From Argopecten irradians (Eukaryota; Mollusca; Bivalvia; Pectinida; Pectinidae): a stretch of 64,000 nt of DNA. Positions within the stretch are counted from its first letter, which is position 1. Each line of letters begins with the position of its first letter. The notes below the pieces were generated by a model. It saw only the letters and a program-made list of their open reading frames with translations, did not search any database and had not been told where the DNA came from. The stretch covers positions 55,937,997-56,001,996 of the forward strand of contig NC_091135.1 of assembly GCF_041381155.1 (NCBI RefSeq), written 5' to 3'. Positions 24,618 through 36,101 of the stretch are shown here, in pieces. The position numbers and the translations under genes are program-made.

Positions 24618-26064
24618 TTAAGGTTGATGTTGCTGAAATGACGTCATGTCGATAGATCCTATTGTTGGGGCGTTTCGTTGTCGTGCTGCTTGTAACGCCT
24701 GTGTCATTAGGCCATGAAGCCTGTTATTGTTGGCGGATGTTTCCGCGTTCTGTGTCGAACCATGTCCAAAAGTATGTCCAGCTAACTGTCCTGTCTGTCC
24801 GATCGGCTGTCCAATAAGATTCCCTGTACTACTAATCGAAGGCCCCGCCAAACTTTCTAGATTTCCCGTCTGATGTCCAATCATAGTCCCTATGTTTCCT
24901 GTTGGAAGTCCCAAATGGCTGATGTCATTTACGGGGATTTGACCTAAGACATTGCCCCCGATGGTAGGCAGTTGTAACGAAGATCCAATACTATTGATAC
25001 TATTGCTATTTATTCCGGATGGACGCATGTTACTTACTAGCTGAGTGAACAAATTGCTTTGCCGTCTTTCTAGTCGGAGGAGTAGCTCATCCAGGATTGC
25101 GTTATTCCCCCTACGGTCGACATTGGATGATGAACTGGTGATTTGTGGCTCTAAAGCACCTGTTCTCACATCATGGATTTCAGAAACAAAAACATTATTG
25201 AAGACATCATTTCTCAGAGCTCTCGCATCATCCTGGCTACGCGAGCTAGATTGAAATTCATTGAATCTAGTTCTGACGTCTTGAAGTGGTGACTCAAATA
25301 CGAGACGTGGAATAGAACCATCATTGAAACCTGAGGAAGATAAGCGATTTGTCTGTGGTTCTGGAGGCGTTTCAAAATCAGCGGTATTGCCCCGACCGCT
25401 TACACATATTTGACGACTTTCGTCCCATTCCAGAACTAGTCTTCTTCGCCATGAACGATTTTCACATTGAAACCTACTTGTGGCCTGTCCAGGCGATCTC
25501 TGGTATGTCGCACGCCTTGCGATCCAGTTCATATAGCCGTCCCGATTCAATAGAGGGAGGTTTCTATCAAAGGGGAACATAACCATGGGTTGACGTGGGC
25601 GTTGGGACGCAGGTGAGGAGCTCTCGTACGGATATTCCTCTGGGTTCCGCATTCTCAGCTGAGCATCTCTCCATACCTTGTCAACGAAACTGTGATGGAA
25701 CCAAAAGCAGGGATCGGATGGTGCGGTTATAATTCCCGATAGGGTACCCCCGGTCCAGACGTGGGGGCCAATATGGTAACCTTCTAATGTGATCATGTCT
25801 GTATATACAAGGTCCCTGTTGCTAGTCCGGTTTAGGATAGCTTCAATATTTTCTCGAGCTATGAGAGTGCCGGACCTACCAATATTGCGGTTGATACGGC
25901 TGCCGTCTGGTTCTGTAAATGTCCTAAAAGGTCCAGTCCGTACAGTTCCACGGCCATTGCCGAAGTAAAACCTAGTCCATAGAATAGACTCTGTGGGATC
26001 AGTGATGTGAAAGTCTAAAGAGGAGTCCCAGTATGGCACAGGTACGCCCAAGTAAAACTCAATC
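24618..26064 (-). CDS. Tyrosinase A exon 4 (CuB and tail)
   Basis: The acceptor TTTACAG at 26065-26071 precedes GATTGAGTTTTAC, so the spliced frame reads LLLWIEFYLGVPVPYW. The apparent start at 26051 is a TTG inside this exon and is not used. It ends at TAA (24618-24620). It holds the CuB site and the whole C-terminal tail. Confidence 0.92.
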
Positions 26065-29000
26065 CTGTAAATTAAATAAGGCTAGGTAAAATTGAAGATC
26101 TAGTTGATGTCACAAGTATACAAATTAACATTCATTTCATTGAAATGAAATAAAAAGCCTTCCGTAGATCAAGATCAATCGTATTAAATAAATCATCGAC
26201 ACTCCAGGATTATTTTCGCTGTCGTTATCCACCCCAAGAATATCTCAGAGTAAAACTAAAGACAGTTCAGGTGAAAAAAAGACCAATCCTAGGCCTGCAG
26301 ACACTTCCTTTGAACTAAGACCAATCCTAGGCCTGCAGACACTTCCTTTGAACTAAAGCCATAATATGTGCCGTTTTTTTTTAAATATGTTCCTTACGTA
26401 AAAGGACATCAAAAGAATCGAATAACGGATACGCAAACTACGTGCTCATTCGTTGTCGCACAAAAAACTTTCAGATTTTGCTATGACATATTCGAGGAAT
26501 GGATATAACGACAGTGATATCAACGCATGAAATATCGAGGATGATTAAAGTAAATACACAGTCAGGTAAATACATGTAAAGCCGATGTAAAGGTCTATTT
26601 TATTGTACATCAAATGTAAAGTTCATTTCATTAAAAATAAAAATAAACCTAACCTAATATATCGGCAGGTTCACCTCATTCTATTATAGCTGAAATACAG
26701 AGCCAGATAGGATTATTATGTTATCAAAAGTGAACTAATACAGAAGTTAGAACTTCTTGAAGATCAATTAAGAATTAAATTATTTTAAGACAAAGAACTT
26801 CAGAAGAAAAGATGCTAACCAAAGCAGCAGTATCCTGTGCCAGCCGAGGAATGCGGGTCCATCATGTGCCCCACTGACCGCATCGTCCGAGTGAAACGAA
26901 ACAATTTGGCGTAGAATCTGGAATTATATATAAAATTTATATATCGCAATTATCAGCGTCAGTTGTATATTGAGGCTAGTATTGACCCGGGTAACATAAT
27001 AAACGTACATGATAGGTATTGTTCCTGTCCATTGAATAAGTCATATTGATCTCACAGCTCCACAGGTTTGATCCCGTTTGGGGAAGAAGTAGAGGAATAT
27101 AATCAAACAAGCGTCGGTCAAGTAGATGGATATATTTTACCTGATGATGAAATAGCTAGTATGCACAACCTTTTTTGTAGAATCGCTCGCGATGACAAAA
27201 TACGTCTGAACAGAGCACTGTTTGGATATGTGATGGCTCCATGCCAGGTTTTAGTACTTATCTCACTGTGTAGAGTATTGTAGAATTGACTGGTAACGAA
27301 ACACTATTGTGTACTTACCCCACTAATAAATATTATTTTAAATTGCCTGGTAATTAGACGCATTATGTACTTATCCCGTCATTATTATTATTCTATAAAA
27401 TTACCTGGTAGCTAGATACTATTGTGTACTTAACCCGTTATTAAATCTTGTAAAAGATCGCCTGGTAACTAGACGCATTATGTACTTTCCCCGTCATTAA
27501 ATATTCAATGAAATTGCTTGGTAACTAGACGCATTGTGTATTTACCCCGCTATCAAATATTATATTGAATTACTTGGTAACTAGACGCATTGTGTACTTA
27601 CCCCGTTATTGAATATTCTATTGAATTGCCTGCTAACTAGACGCATTGTGTACTTAACCCGTTATTAAATATTCTAAAAGATCGCCTGGTAACTAGACGC
27701 ATTGTGCACTTACCCCGTTATTAAATATTTTATAAAATTGCCTGGTAACTAGATATTATTGTGTACTTACCCCGTTATCAAATATTCTATTGAATTGCCT
27801 GGTAACTAGACGCATTGTGTACTAAACCCATCATTGAATATTCTATAAAATTGTCTGGTAACTAGACACTACTGTGTGCTTAACTCGTTATCAAATATTC
27901 TATAAAATTGTCTGGTAACTAGACACTAATGTGCACTTACCCCGTTATCAAATATTCTATAAAATTGTCTGGTAACTAGACGCATTATGTACTTACCCCG
28001 TTGTTAAATATTCTATAAAATTGCCTGGTAACTGGACACTTTTGTGTTCTTAACCAGTTATTAAATATTCTAAAAATTCGCCTGGTAACTAGACGTTTTG
28101 TTTACCTACCCCGTTATTGAAAATTCTATTAAATCGCCCGGTAACTTGACGCCACTGTCCGGGAGTTAGAGATCGCACTTCACTCCTCATACTTCCTCCT
28201 ATTGCTTGTCTTCTCAAACGCCAATGGCCGCCACTCATCATTCGTATCACTTCATTAAATTGATTTATCCTCTCCTGGGTAATGTTAGGTTTATATGTCT
28301 TGATAGTGTCTCCTTTAAAACAATCCAAGTACGAAACTATATGTTGTTTTTCCTGTTCGTGGCTCACCTCGCCAAATGTCACTGACATATTGTTACACTT
28401 GTATAAAGTCTTAGGAAATGTTTCAAATTGATATTTCGAAAAATGATCATGTGCGAAAGTGATTGCTATTTGACTGATGCAGAAAATGACAAACGCTCCT
28501 GGTGTCATGGTGTCCTGTAATATAACCAAAAACGAAAAAATGTCAACAATCCTATCACCACGGCCTTAACGAACGTGTGGGACCAATGAAATTAATTCTA
28601 AGCACAGTTCGTAATGCAAATATTCTAAATAGCTTATATGAACATTGATGAGGAATGGAAAACCCCACGGTATGACCATGAATTCATTGCAAGTTTACAG
28701 ATACAGATGTAACATGAAATATATGAAATCTCAATTTTGGGAAACTAAACATGAGACACAGAAAGTTTTGCCTGTTGTTTAGCAACGATTCGTAAATAAC
28801 ATCCATCTACAAAATGTAGCTTGTACCCATATGTACGATGGCCGAGAGCAGCCTGCCATTGTTTTTGATAAAATAAAAATGTCATTACACTTTTTAGTCG
28901 AAAAGTCGACTAAAAAGGTGTCATGACATTTTTATTTTATAAAAAAAAATAATGGCAGGCCGCTCTCGGCCATCGAACATATGTGCTCTATCGTGAATTT

Positions 29001-29422
29001 TAATTCCTCTTTTGCGGTGGACCGCATTTAAAATTTACCAAGGTGCGTTAAATTGTTCACAATGCGTTGTTAAATCTTTACTGGTTAATTCAACTTCAGT
29101 TTTATTTGAGGGTTTTCCTTTACAACTCAATAATTAAAAACGTTCTTAACTTCATTAAAATACAAACAAATTAATTAGAAAAACAACTTGGGTTTATTGT
29201 TGATAAGCGAGATGAACAGAAAATTATAGACCGTTAATCTGAATCATAAAACTGTACAGATTTATGCACGAACACCTTAATTCGAAGTTTAAAACAAGGA
29301 TTGAACTTTGTTTGAGCTAAAGCATTTGATAATGATCTATCGAACCTGTTTAATTTTGTACATTTACATGTTGCATTAGTGCATTAAGATAATATATGTG
29401 AAATGAAATCTGAACTCACCAT
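24618..29422 (-). CDS. Tyrosinase A, secreted, four coding exons
   Basis: Type-3 copper enzyme (phenol to o-quinone), predicted 650 residues. Join of 29420-29422, 28110-28514, 26820-26917 and 24618-26064; all junctions are GT/AG and phases agree. The ATG is the last codon of exon 1. Exon 2 begins DTM and supplies the signal peptide (MTPGAFVIFCISQIAITFA). CuA histidines are 145, 154 and 163 (SFH, AHDGPAFLGWHR). CuB histidines are 266, 270 (YHIGPH) and 292/293 (FWFHHSFVD). After a two-Cys segment, residues from about 380 onward are Ser/Asn/Gly-rich with repeated GNLIG-like motifs, probably a disordered matrix-binding tail. Domain identity is firm; the exact tail function and the first exon are inferred. 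The role is probably cross-linking of shell or periostracum proteins. It is a paralog of genes B and C. Confidence 0.9.
26280..26355. repeat. 38-bp perfect tandem duplication in gene A intron 3
   Basis: Two identical adjacent 38-bp copies beginning AGACCAATCCTAGGCCTGCA. The perfect identity implies a recent duplication. It does not touch a splice site. Confidence 0.95.
26820..26917 (-). CDS. Tyrosinase A exon 3 (CuA)
   Basis: 98-bp exon between TAATTCCAG (acceptor) and CTTTG|GTTAGC (donor). It encodes 32 residues plus two bases, including HDGPAFLGWHRILLLW, with all three CuA histidines. It is 15 bases shorter than the 113-bp counterparts in genes B and C, which means five residues missing around the first histidine; the enzyme site itself is intact. 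Confidence 0.9.
27286..28145. repeat. 56-bp minisatellite made of exon 2 end plus splice donor
   Basis: About 15 tandem 56-bp units fill most of gene A intron 2. On the gene's sense strand each unit reads GTTACCAGGCGATTTTATAG, then AATATTTAATAACGGG, then GTAAGTACAC, then GCGTCTA. The final 3' part of exon 2 (GTTACCGGGCG ... AATAACGGG) and its donor (GTAGGTAAAC) are the first, most diverged unit. The repeat therefore contains about 36 bp of coding sequence and the 5' splice site. At least six intronic copies keep an intact GGGGTAAGT, a better donor consensus than the used GGGGTAGGT. Confidence 0.9.
28110..28514 (-). CDS. Tyrosinase A exon 2 (signal peptide and N-terminal domain)
   Basis: Acceptor TTATATTACAG, then GACACCATGACACC. 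The exon is 405 bp, phase 0 to phase 0. The donor is AACGGG|GTAGGT, chosen because residues from LTPGQW to NNG align without gaps to the 20-residue block LTDVER...LKSDT that ends the matching exon of gene B. It encodes the signal peptide, a Cys-poor N-terminal region and MRSEVRSLT. It spans what are two exons in gene B, so the two paralogs differ by one intron. Confidence 0.85.
28829..28983. mobile_element. Fold-back MITE in gene A intron 1
   Basis: Near-perfect palindrome with arms of about 70 bp. The left arm starts CATATGTACGATGGCCGAGA and the right arm is its complement ending CGGCCATCGAACATATG. The centre is AGTCGAAAAGTCGACT. Non-coding; the arms differ by only a few substitutions and an A-run length, suggesting a fairly young insertion. 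Confidence 0.85.
29420..29422 (-). CDS. Tyrosinase A exon 1, ATG-only coding part
   Basis: Sense strand reads CCTAGTAACCAAAATG|GTGAGTTC: the start codon lies exactly at the donor and the next codon (GAC) comes from exon 2, restoring a good Kozak context (A at -3, G at +4). The same arrangement is seen in gene B. The 5' UTR extends into about 29423-29530, but its start is unknown. Confidence 0.7.
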
Positions 29423-32400
29423 TTTGGTTACTAGGTATCCAGGAGGCCGTCTGACGAGGTAAGCCTAGGATTCTCTGTTATATCAGACACAATCCAGTTG
29501 ACTTCCCTGTCACGTAACTGACGAACTCTGTGATTGATCCGGGAATAAATTACTGCTACATGACATACGGCTTTCTTACTTAATTACAGTATAAAAGGGC
29601 GGAACAAAGCATACGCTCAATTCGAATTAATTTTGTTTGTCTCGGTAATACGTATTTGTTATGTTTGGTAAACCAGACAGGTAAACTAGCACGTAGTTTA
29701 GCTTTACGTAACACCAATGTTATTGCACCTCCATATTTATTTGCATATTTGCCCTATAAAACCTGAAATGTATGAATGCAAAATTAACAGGAACTTACAT
29801 TATATTTTTGTGTAGGTTGTTCAAGTCCAAGGACAGAATTTACCGTCATCATTTAAAGGATTCCATCAGCAGTGTTACACCAGACATGTATTACTATACA
29901 TATTTTTACACTATATTACTTTTATACAATATTACTATACAGAGTAATATATATATATTATATAATATTGCTTAATCAAAACTTGTTTTTATCGTAAACG
30001 GTATTTCAGATGATATATGCAAGTATTAGTATAGCATACAGTGACAGAATAACTCCACGATCACGGTGTTGACAAATGACACCCCATAGATGATGTTAGA
30101 TAAGCCTTTAAAATAATGTTGATAATCTCTAGCTTCATAATGCGACCACCTTGGTTTTATATTATTATATAATATATTTAAATCTAACAAAGGCTGTGAT
30201 GATACAATCGCTAAAATAAACATTATTATTATTTTATTTTTATTTATTTATCATATTTTTGTGGGAGGGGACATGTTATTATCGTATAAAGAACAGTTGT
30301 TCGCGTTGAAGTCTCGTTTCGACATGATCAGAGTTATGTTTTAGATAAAATCTCTATCTTTAAGTTCAGTTGCAATTGTCAAAATTCTCTATTTTTAGTA
30401 GTTTTTTATATGGGGACTTTAAGAAATGTTTGGCGCCTTTGAATGTGTCTTTTTTCGCTTGAATAAAGTTTTACATTTTTTACTGAATTTTTTACGTAAA
30501 TCACACTGCCAGTATTTTTAGCTGTATCGAACTAATTTTTGCTGTAAATCGTTATGGGTTCGTGGTAATTAAAATTGAGCTTAAGTGTGAAATACATCCT
30601 TAAATAAGTAATTTGACAGTTGGTTTTGTTAATATATTGACACAAAATATCAATGCAAATAACTTCGCTAGATATCGCAACAGAGTTACATAATGAAAAT
30701 GGAGTCTTCCAAAGCAAGGTGGGGGCAGTCCTGGACCCCTCCCCCTCTGGACCCCCTCTCCTCCAACCCCTCCTCTAACACAAATCTACTACAATATACA
30801 TATATCAAATAGGAGTGCAACGAGTAGATACAGATAACGCAACCCTCGTAGAATATGAAGGTTCGATCTCGGAAGGCCTCATGCTGGTCGTGGCAATCGT
30901 TTTATCTGGTTATGATATATCTTTTCTATTTCACAGATCAATGGAGGATATTATTAGTCAATTAATCATTTTCTGATAACAAGGTGATTAATTGAACTTG
31001 CGAATCTAATCGCTGACAAATTTATACTATAAGTCAACTTGTGATGGTTATAGCTGACACATATATGGGATGCATTATACTTCGATGACCTTGAAAGTGT
31101 GTCCGCTTCTTGGCTTTTCAATGCTTCGAAATTGGTGATTTGAAATTTTATGTGGGTAATACGAAACTAAAGCACTGAACAAAAGCGCTTTAGAGTTAAG
31201 GCAGAAATTTAAAACAAATTGGTTGTTTTAATGACTTGAAACTACAACTTTGCCATTCAATACAATCTTTGTTGCGAATAAGACTATATTCAATATATTG
31301 TAATGACAAATCAAAACATTCCTTACAGCTGTTTCATTCTTCTTATTTATGACCATAAAAGATATATAATTATACAATTAGTTATTTGATAACTCATCTG
31401 GTGGAATGTTCATTAAACCATTAATGACATCCCTTGTTTCGCCGCTAACACATGATAAGATATATTAGTCCTGGCCTGCCTACCTTGATTCTGAATACAA
31501 AGCGGTATACACTTATATTTACAGTCAGTGGTGAATTGATAGTATAAACCCCGTTGATTTCAACCAAAGGCTACTCAACTTTATTTCTCGATAAATTGAG
31601 TATGTCACGCGCAATTTGGAGCCGAGCGGATGAATTTATGATGGTCCAAATCAGAAACTTTTGGTGTTTTCAGTAACCGAACGTACGTTCGATGAACATG
31701 TACATGTATCAAAATAGGTTTGAACACATATACATGTATGTGTGTAAATACAAATGTAGAAAAGTTACATTGTTTATGTTACTACCGTACCTCTTTGAGC
31801 AATGCTTCCGTGCGTATGATAAATAAACAATGTTGTACAATGTTGTACAGTTTTGCACATTCCGATGACGTCGCAATGTTTACATGTTGTGTGTCTGTGA
31901 GTCTGTGTTGTTCTCTACAACATGTAGCCTAGATCTACATTATATTCGTATTTTTAACATCTTTGGTTGTACGCGAATGGATAAGATATGTCAGAACAAC
32001 ATCAGTATTTGAGTTGGATAAGTGTAACCAAAACGACCTAGCATGACAATGCATTTTTGTTCACCTCGGCGGACAGACAAGTCCTGTACGTTATCTAGAA
32101 TCTACTGTGAATCGGCGAGAGTAGGACTTACATACACAATGTACGTTTGGGTGTTTCGAAATATCAATGAAACGGAATCCTTCAATTGTAGCTTTACAAT
32201 ACTTGTAATAGACACCTCTAATATTTATTGAAGTGTTTAAATCAACAATATAAATATAGCTAACATTTTGAGAGCGGTACAGTAAACGTTTACAGTAGTG
32301 GGCCTACCTGTGTTTGTACATGTTCCTCGAAACGATGTCCGATACATTTGAAAATCTCTAAAATCCGGAAATAATGACACGGAACTATGTAAACATCCGT

Positions 32401-32633
32401 GTATTCAAGAAATTTCAAACGTGAACTGATTAAGTAGAACTCAAGTGATCACAAAATTGAAGAAACTCTCTGTTTGTCACACCTCCTTGACACAGGCGGT
32501 TTGAATCGGACGCCGCGTCACAACTACGTTAAATATCCTGCCACGTTATGAATTGTGTAAGCGTGTGAAATCATACGAAGTAAAATATTAAAACCAAACT
32601 GCTTTGCACCATGGTGTTTTTAACAACAGATAA
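29423..32633. other. Upstream region of tyrosinase A; intergenic
   Basis: No protein-coding gene recognised. The part nearest 29422 should hold the 5' UTR and promoter of gene A, but I see no convincing minus-strand TATA box at the right distance (GATATAA near 29477 is the best). A CT-rich stretch lies near 30725-30778. Confidence 0.5.
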
Positions 32634-33446
32634 ATAAATAGAGAATACACGGTTAGTATCTTACAATACAAGGTTTATTTTGGTGCGAGACTTAGGAAAG
32701 CCGAGATGACGAGGCTTTGCCGAGTCATCTAGGCTTTCCGTGTCGAGCACCAAAATAAAACTTGTATTGTAAGATACTAACCGTGTATTCTGTTTATCCT
32801 GCAACTATTATGGCTTTCAAAACGAAAGCATATTGACAGTTCCTTACTTTGTTTCGCTCGAAGCGAGACGCTTCATTGATGCGGAGGTAAAGATTCATTC
32901 ACTTAACCGAATGAGAGTGTACTCCTTTTTACTGCCGTGGGAAATAAATAAGCGCATTCACAAACAGTCACCGTAATTCTATTCAGGGTGATATATCACT
33001 GAAAGGAAATGAAAATACTCAAATAGCAATAAATACCCATTAAAGAATTACTTAACAATACATACCTTTGTCATGAGCCAAGAAAAAGACGACACCGCCA
33101 TACGAGATTTTCGATATCGTAAAAATGACGTCATTTCGATGAATGTGACGTCACGTTTTAGCGGGACTGAATGACGTTTCATTCACCGGAAGGTTCAAGT
33201 TCTGGGTCAAGTTAGAAAAAGTTCCGTCAGATATGGAACAAATTCACGTGATCGTATTGACGGATAAAGCATATCGTATTGACGGATAAAGCACAAGTTT
33301 ATCCGGCAGTTGTTATCGGTCAGTATGTGGGACGGTTGCAGGATAAAATGATTTATCCTGCAACTGTCGTCATCTCGGCTTTCCTAAGTCTCGCACCAAA
33401 ATAAACCTTGTATTGTAAGATACTAACCATGTATTCTCTATTTATA
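32634..33446. mobile_element. Non-autonomous DNA transposon, copy 1
   Basis: Ends in ~80-bp near-identical terminal inverted repeats (left contains GAATACACGGTTAGTATCTT; right is its complement). The left repeat is itself followed by an inverted copy, giving a fold-back at 32638-32799. The interior is non-coding and shares long stretches with the element in gene B intron 5, such as TTTTCGATATCGTAAAAATG and GTGACGTCACGTTTTAGCGG, plus GACGGATAAAGC repeats. A 23-bp local duplication (CGTATTGACGGATAAAGCA) is present at about 33253-33297. Confidence 0.8.
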
Positions 33447-33667
33447 GTTCCATACCGGGAAAACCTCAGATATATGCTTCATCAGACGGAACTCATTTTA
33501 TTGGTATGTTCATTGATAAATTGGCGGGAATTTCCGCCACTTCAAGTGGCTGTTCGAAATGCCTGTCGGAACCAAACGATATAATTCAATTTTAGTCTTA
33601 TAAATGCCATAAACACTATTAAGGTTAAATTTTGAGCTATGAAAATAATAGTTAAGACTGTAAATAT

Positions 33668-33825
33668 AAGGATTAAAGTCTCTTTCTGGTGGTTCTATCG
33701 AAGGATAAAGTTGAGTAGGGTATCGATATTTGTTTCATGGACCGCTTCGCGGTCCATTCCAAATATCGATACCCTACTCAACTTTATCCTTCGATAGAAC
33801 CACCAGAAAGAGACTTTAATCCTTA
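33668..33825. mobile_element. Near-perfect palindrome / fold-back element
   Basis: Arms of about 75 bp: left AAGGATTAAAGTCTCTTTCT ..., right ... AGAAAGAGACTTTAATCCTT, with centre ATGGACCGCTTCGCGGTCCAT-like. The arms are almost identical. Non-coding; probably a MITE. Confidence 0.8.
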
Positions 33826-34864
33826 ATTGTTCTTTGAAGACAATTGAATATTGAATGATTAATAAGAGTTATTGTTTGTACAATTACTTTAACTAAGTAA
33901 GAAATATCCTGTCCGCTACTTTGTTTATCACTAGCATGACATAATTGTGATTCAATGTTAAAATGCAGAGACAAATTAATGTAACGGAATATAATAGATA
34001 AGCCTGACACATTTCCCAGACCATATTGACTTTGAACTTGCTAAAATGTATTTTTTCTAATATTGATTTCAAATGAAGCCCAATGAACCCGCCATACAGG
34101 TCATAAAATGATAACTGGAATCCGATTATGTATAGAAGACTTTTGTTTAACATAACTCAGTGACATTTGTTATAGACGGAAATATTGACTTGACGGGCCC
34201 GCAAAATAACTTCATAGTAAAATATAATTCGATATTTGCAAATTCGTTATACGTTTCTCAAAGAAGTATAGACAAAGGGAAATTGGAGATTTACACCTAA
34301 CAAGCAGAAATTCGTATAAAGCAGAAAACTTTACTGCATCTCAAAAGCACAAATACAAATGCAGTTATCTGAATTATATTTCAATGACCAGGAAGAGGAA
34401 AAATTTCACTTTTGTTACTTGATTATCGTTTTATGCACGTTTATTTTTTTGTTTAGTTTACAGTAACTAATATCAATATAAAGACGAGATATAATGAGAG
34501 ATTGGAACAAAAGATAACCTGTTTAGTTTATTTGTGTCATAAATTAATGAATGACATTAATGAAGAGAGACCAAACTACAAACACCACACTATTGCTGTC
34601 CGAACGGAACCTCTCTTTTTCCAAGACTGTTTTTCTTTAAATAGAACAGTGAGCAGTGAAACTGTGTAGTGATATATGCAACATATATTGGAGATCATTA
34701 ATTTTTCAGTAATGTCACGTGATCATTGTTTTATTTGTTTCTGATGTGTCTATAACGTTGTAAATATGAATACACCGCCCGCAAATTCAGTGCTTTTTAT
34801 AGAATGTAACCAGAAAGTACAATTTATTAATTTTGTCAGCCACGGTACATTGGGAGTTAGATGT

Positions 34865-34940
34865 GAAATAAATTTCGTTTGCAAACTTTTGTGAGAATCC
34901 GCTACGCGGATTCACACAGTTTGCAAACAAAATTTCTTTC
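34865..34940. repeat. Short palindromic element, copy 1
   Basis: Inverted repeat GAAATAAATTTCGTTTGCAA against TTGCAAACAAAATTTCTTTC around the centre GAATCCGCTACGCGGATTC. The same unit recurs at 35129-35196. Confidence 0.75.
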
Positions 34941-35128
34941 ATGACTCGATGAAGTTTAAAATAGTAACATCAATTCAAGAAAAAAAAAAAAAATGGCGCA
35001 AAATCCCGACTTTATCGTGACGTCAAAATAGAAACATTGACGTTGCGTAATGATTTTGGGAAATAATCCATTGAAAAATCAATGATTCATTGATGTGACT
35101 ATATTTTTTAACTTCATCGGTATATAAA

Positions 35129-35196
35129 ATAAATTTTGTTTGCAAACTGTTTGAATCCGCGTCGCAGATTCTAACAAAAGTTTGCAAACAAAATTA
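35129..35196. repeat. Short palindromic element, copy 2
   Basis: Same palindrome as 34865-34940 (ATAAATTTTGTTTGCAAAC ... GTTTGCAAACAAAATT) with a decayed centre GAATCCGCGTCGCAGATTC. Either two insertions of one family or the folded ends of one ~330-bp element. Confidence 0.7.
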
Positions 35197-35821
35197 AGTA
35201 TTCTGATCTTAGACCATCAATATAAATGTTCCTACTTTATTATCATTTTATTAACTTTTTGTTGTTTGAAGATACCAAATATATACAGATCAAATATTCT
35301 GATGTGAAATCAGGTCAATTTCAGGATAATGTAACATAAGGTCAATTCAGGTTAAATAGTTTGTAATGAAATTGACCCGAGTTTCATATAAAATGATTTC
35401 AGGTTGAATAATCCATCTTAAAATTGACTTTTTTGATCTTTTCATTATATTGATCTCAAATTTAAATGAAAAAAAAATATTATGAACTGAAATGAAGGCA
35501 TTTTGAAGTCAGTTATATTTGAAATTAATACAAATGTTTCAGATGAATGTCTTTAACGTTTCAGGTCAAATTGACCGCAATACAGTTTGCCTAAGAATAT
35601 GCGTGTACAAAATTGATTTGTTAAATATTAGAAAATGAAAACATCTTCTTATGTGGATACGCTCATCCATCGTAGCGCCGTGTGCCAGATCTAAAATAAT
35701 AGCATCAAAGAAAGCAATTCTGTTTGTTAAATGAGAAGCTTATATATATATATTTATCTATGTGACCGGAGCACTTATAAAATACCATCCATCAACAAAA
35801 ATACTTTAACTTAGTTATACA

Positions 35822-36101
35822 CACAGGGACTTGTAACGTAGGTTGTGAGAAAGTCTGTTGTGTATACAATTATAATATACAATTATAAATAAGTATATAT
35901 TTAATACTACCTCTTGGAAGAGGTAGTATTAAATATATACATATTTATCCATGTTTGACGGAATACCGGCGACTTTTGTAGGGGCAGGTGTACCTCTTCC
36001 AAGCGAGCCGTTGGTTCCCTTGTCCTTTTATATAGTATATAGGCCTAGTACACATGTATACACAACAGACTTTCTCACAACCTACGTTACAAGTCCCTGT
36101 G
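35822..36101. mobile_element. Nested fold-back element
   Basis: Outer arms of about 45 bp (ACAGGGACTTGTAACGTAGG ... and its complement ending CTACGTTACAAGTCCCTGT) enclose an inner perfect palindrome at about 35890-35942 centred on ACTACCTCTTGGAAGAGGTAGT. Non-coding. The open frame read across it on + is a by-product. Confidence 0.8.

Noticed and set aside
27068..27283. + strand 71-codon frame in gene A intron 2
   Set aside because: No domain, no start context, overlaps the beginning of the minisatellite; treated as chance.
29590..29597. TATAAAAG promoter on the + strand
   Set aside because: No + strand gene follows; the tyrosinase here is on the minus strand. Chance match in AT-rich DNA.
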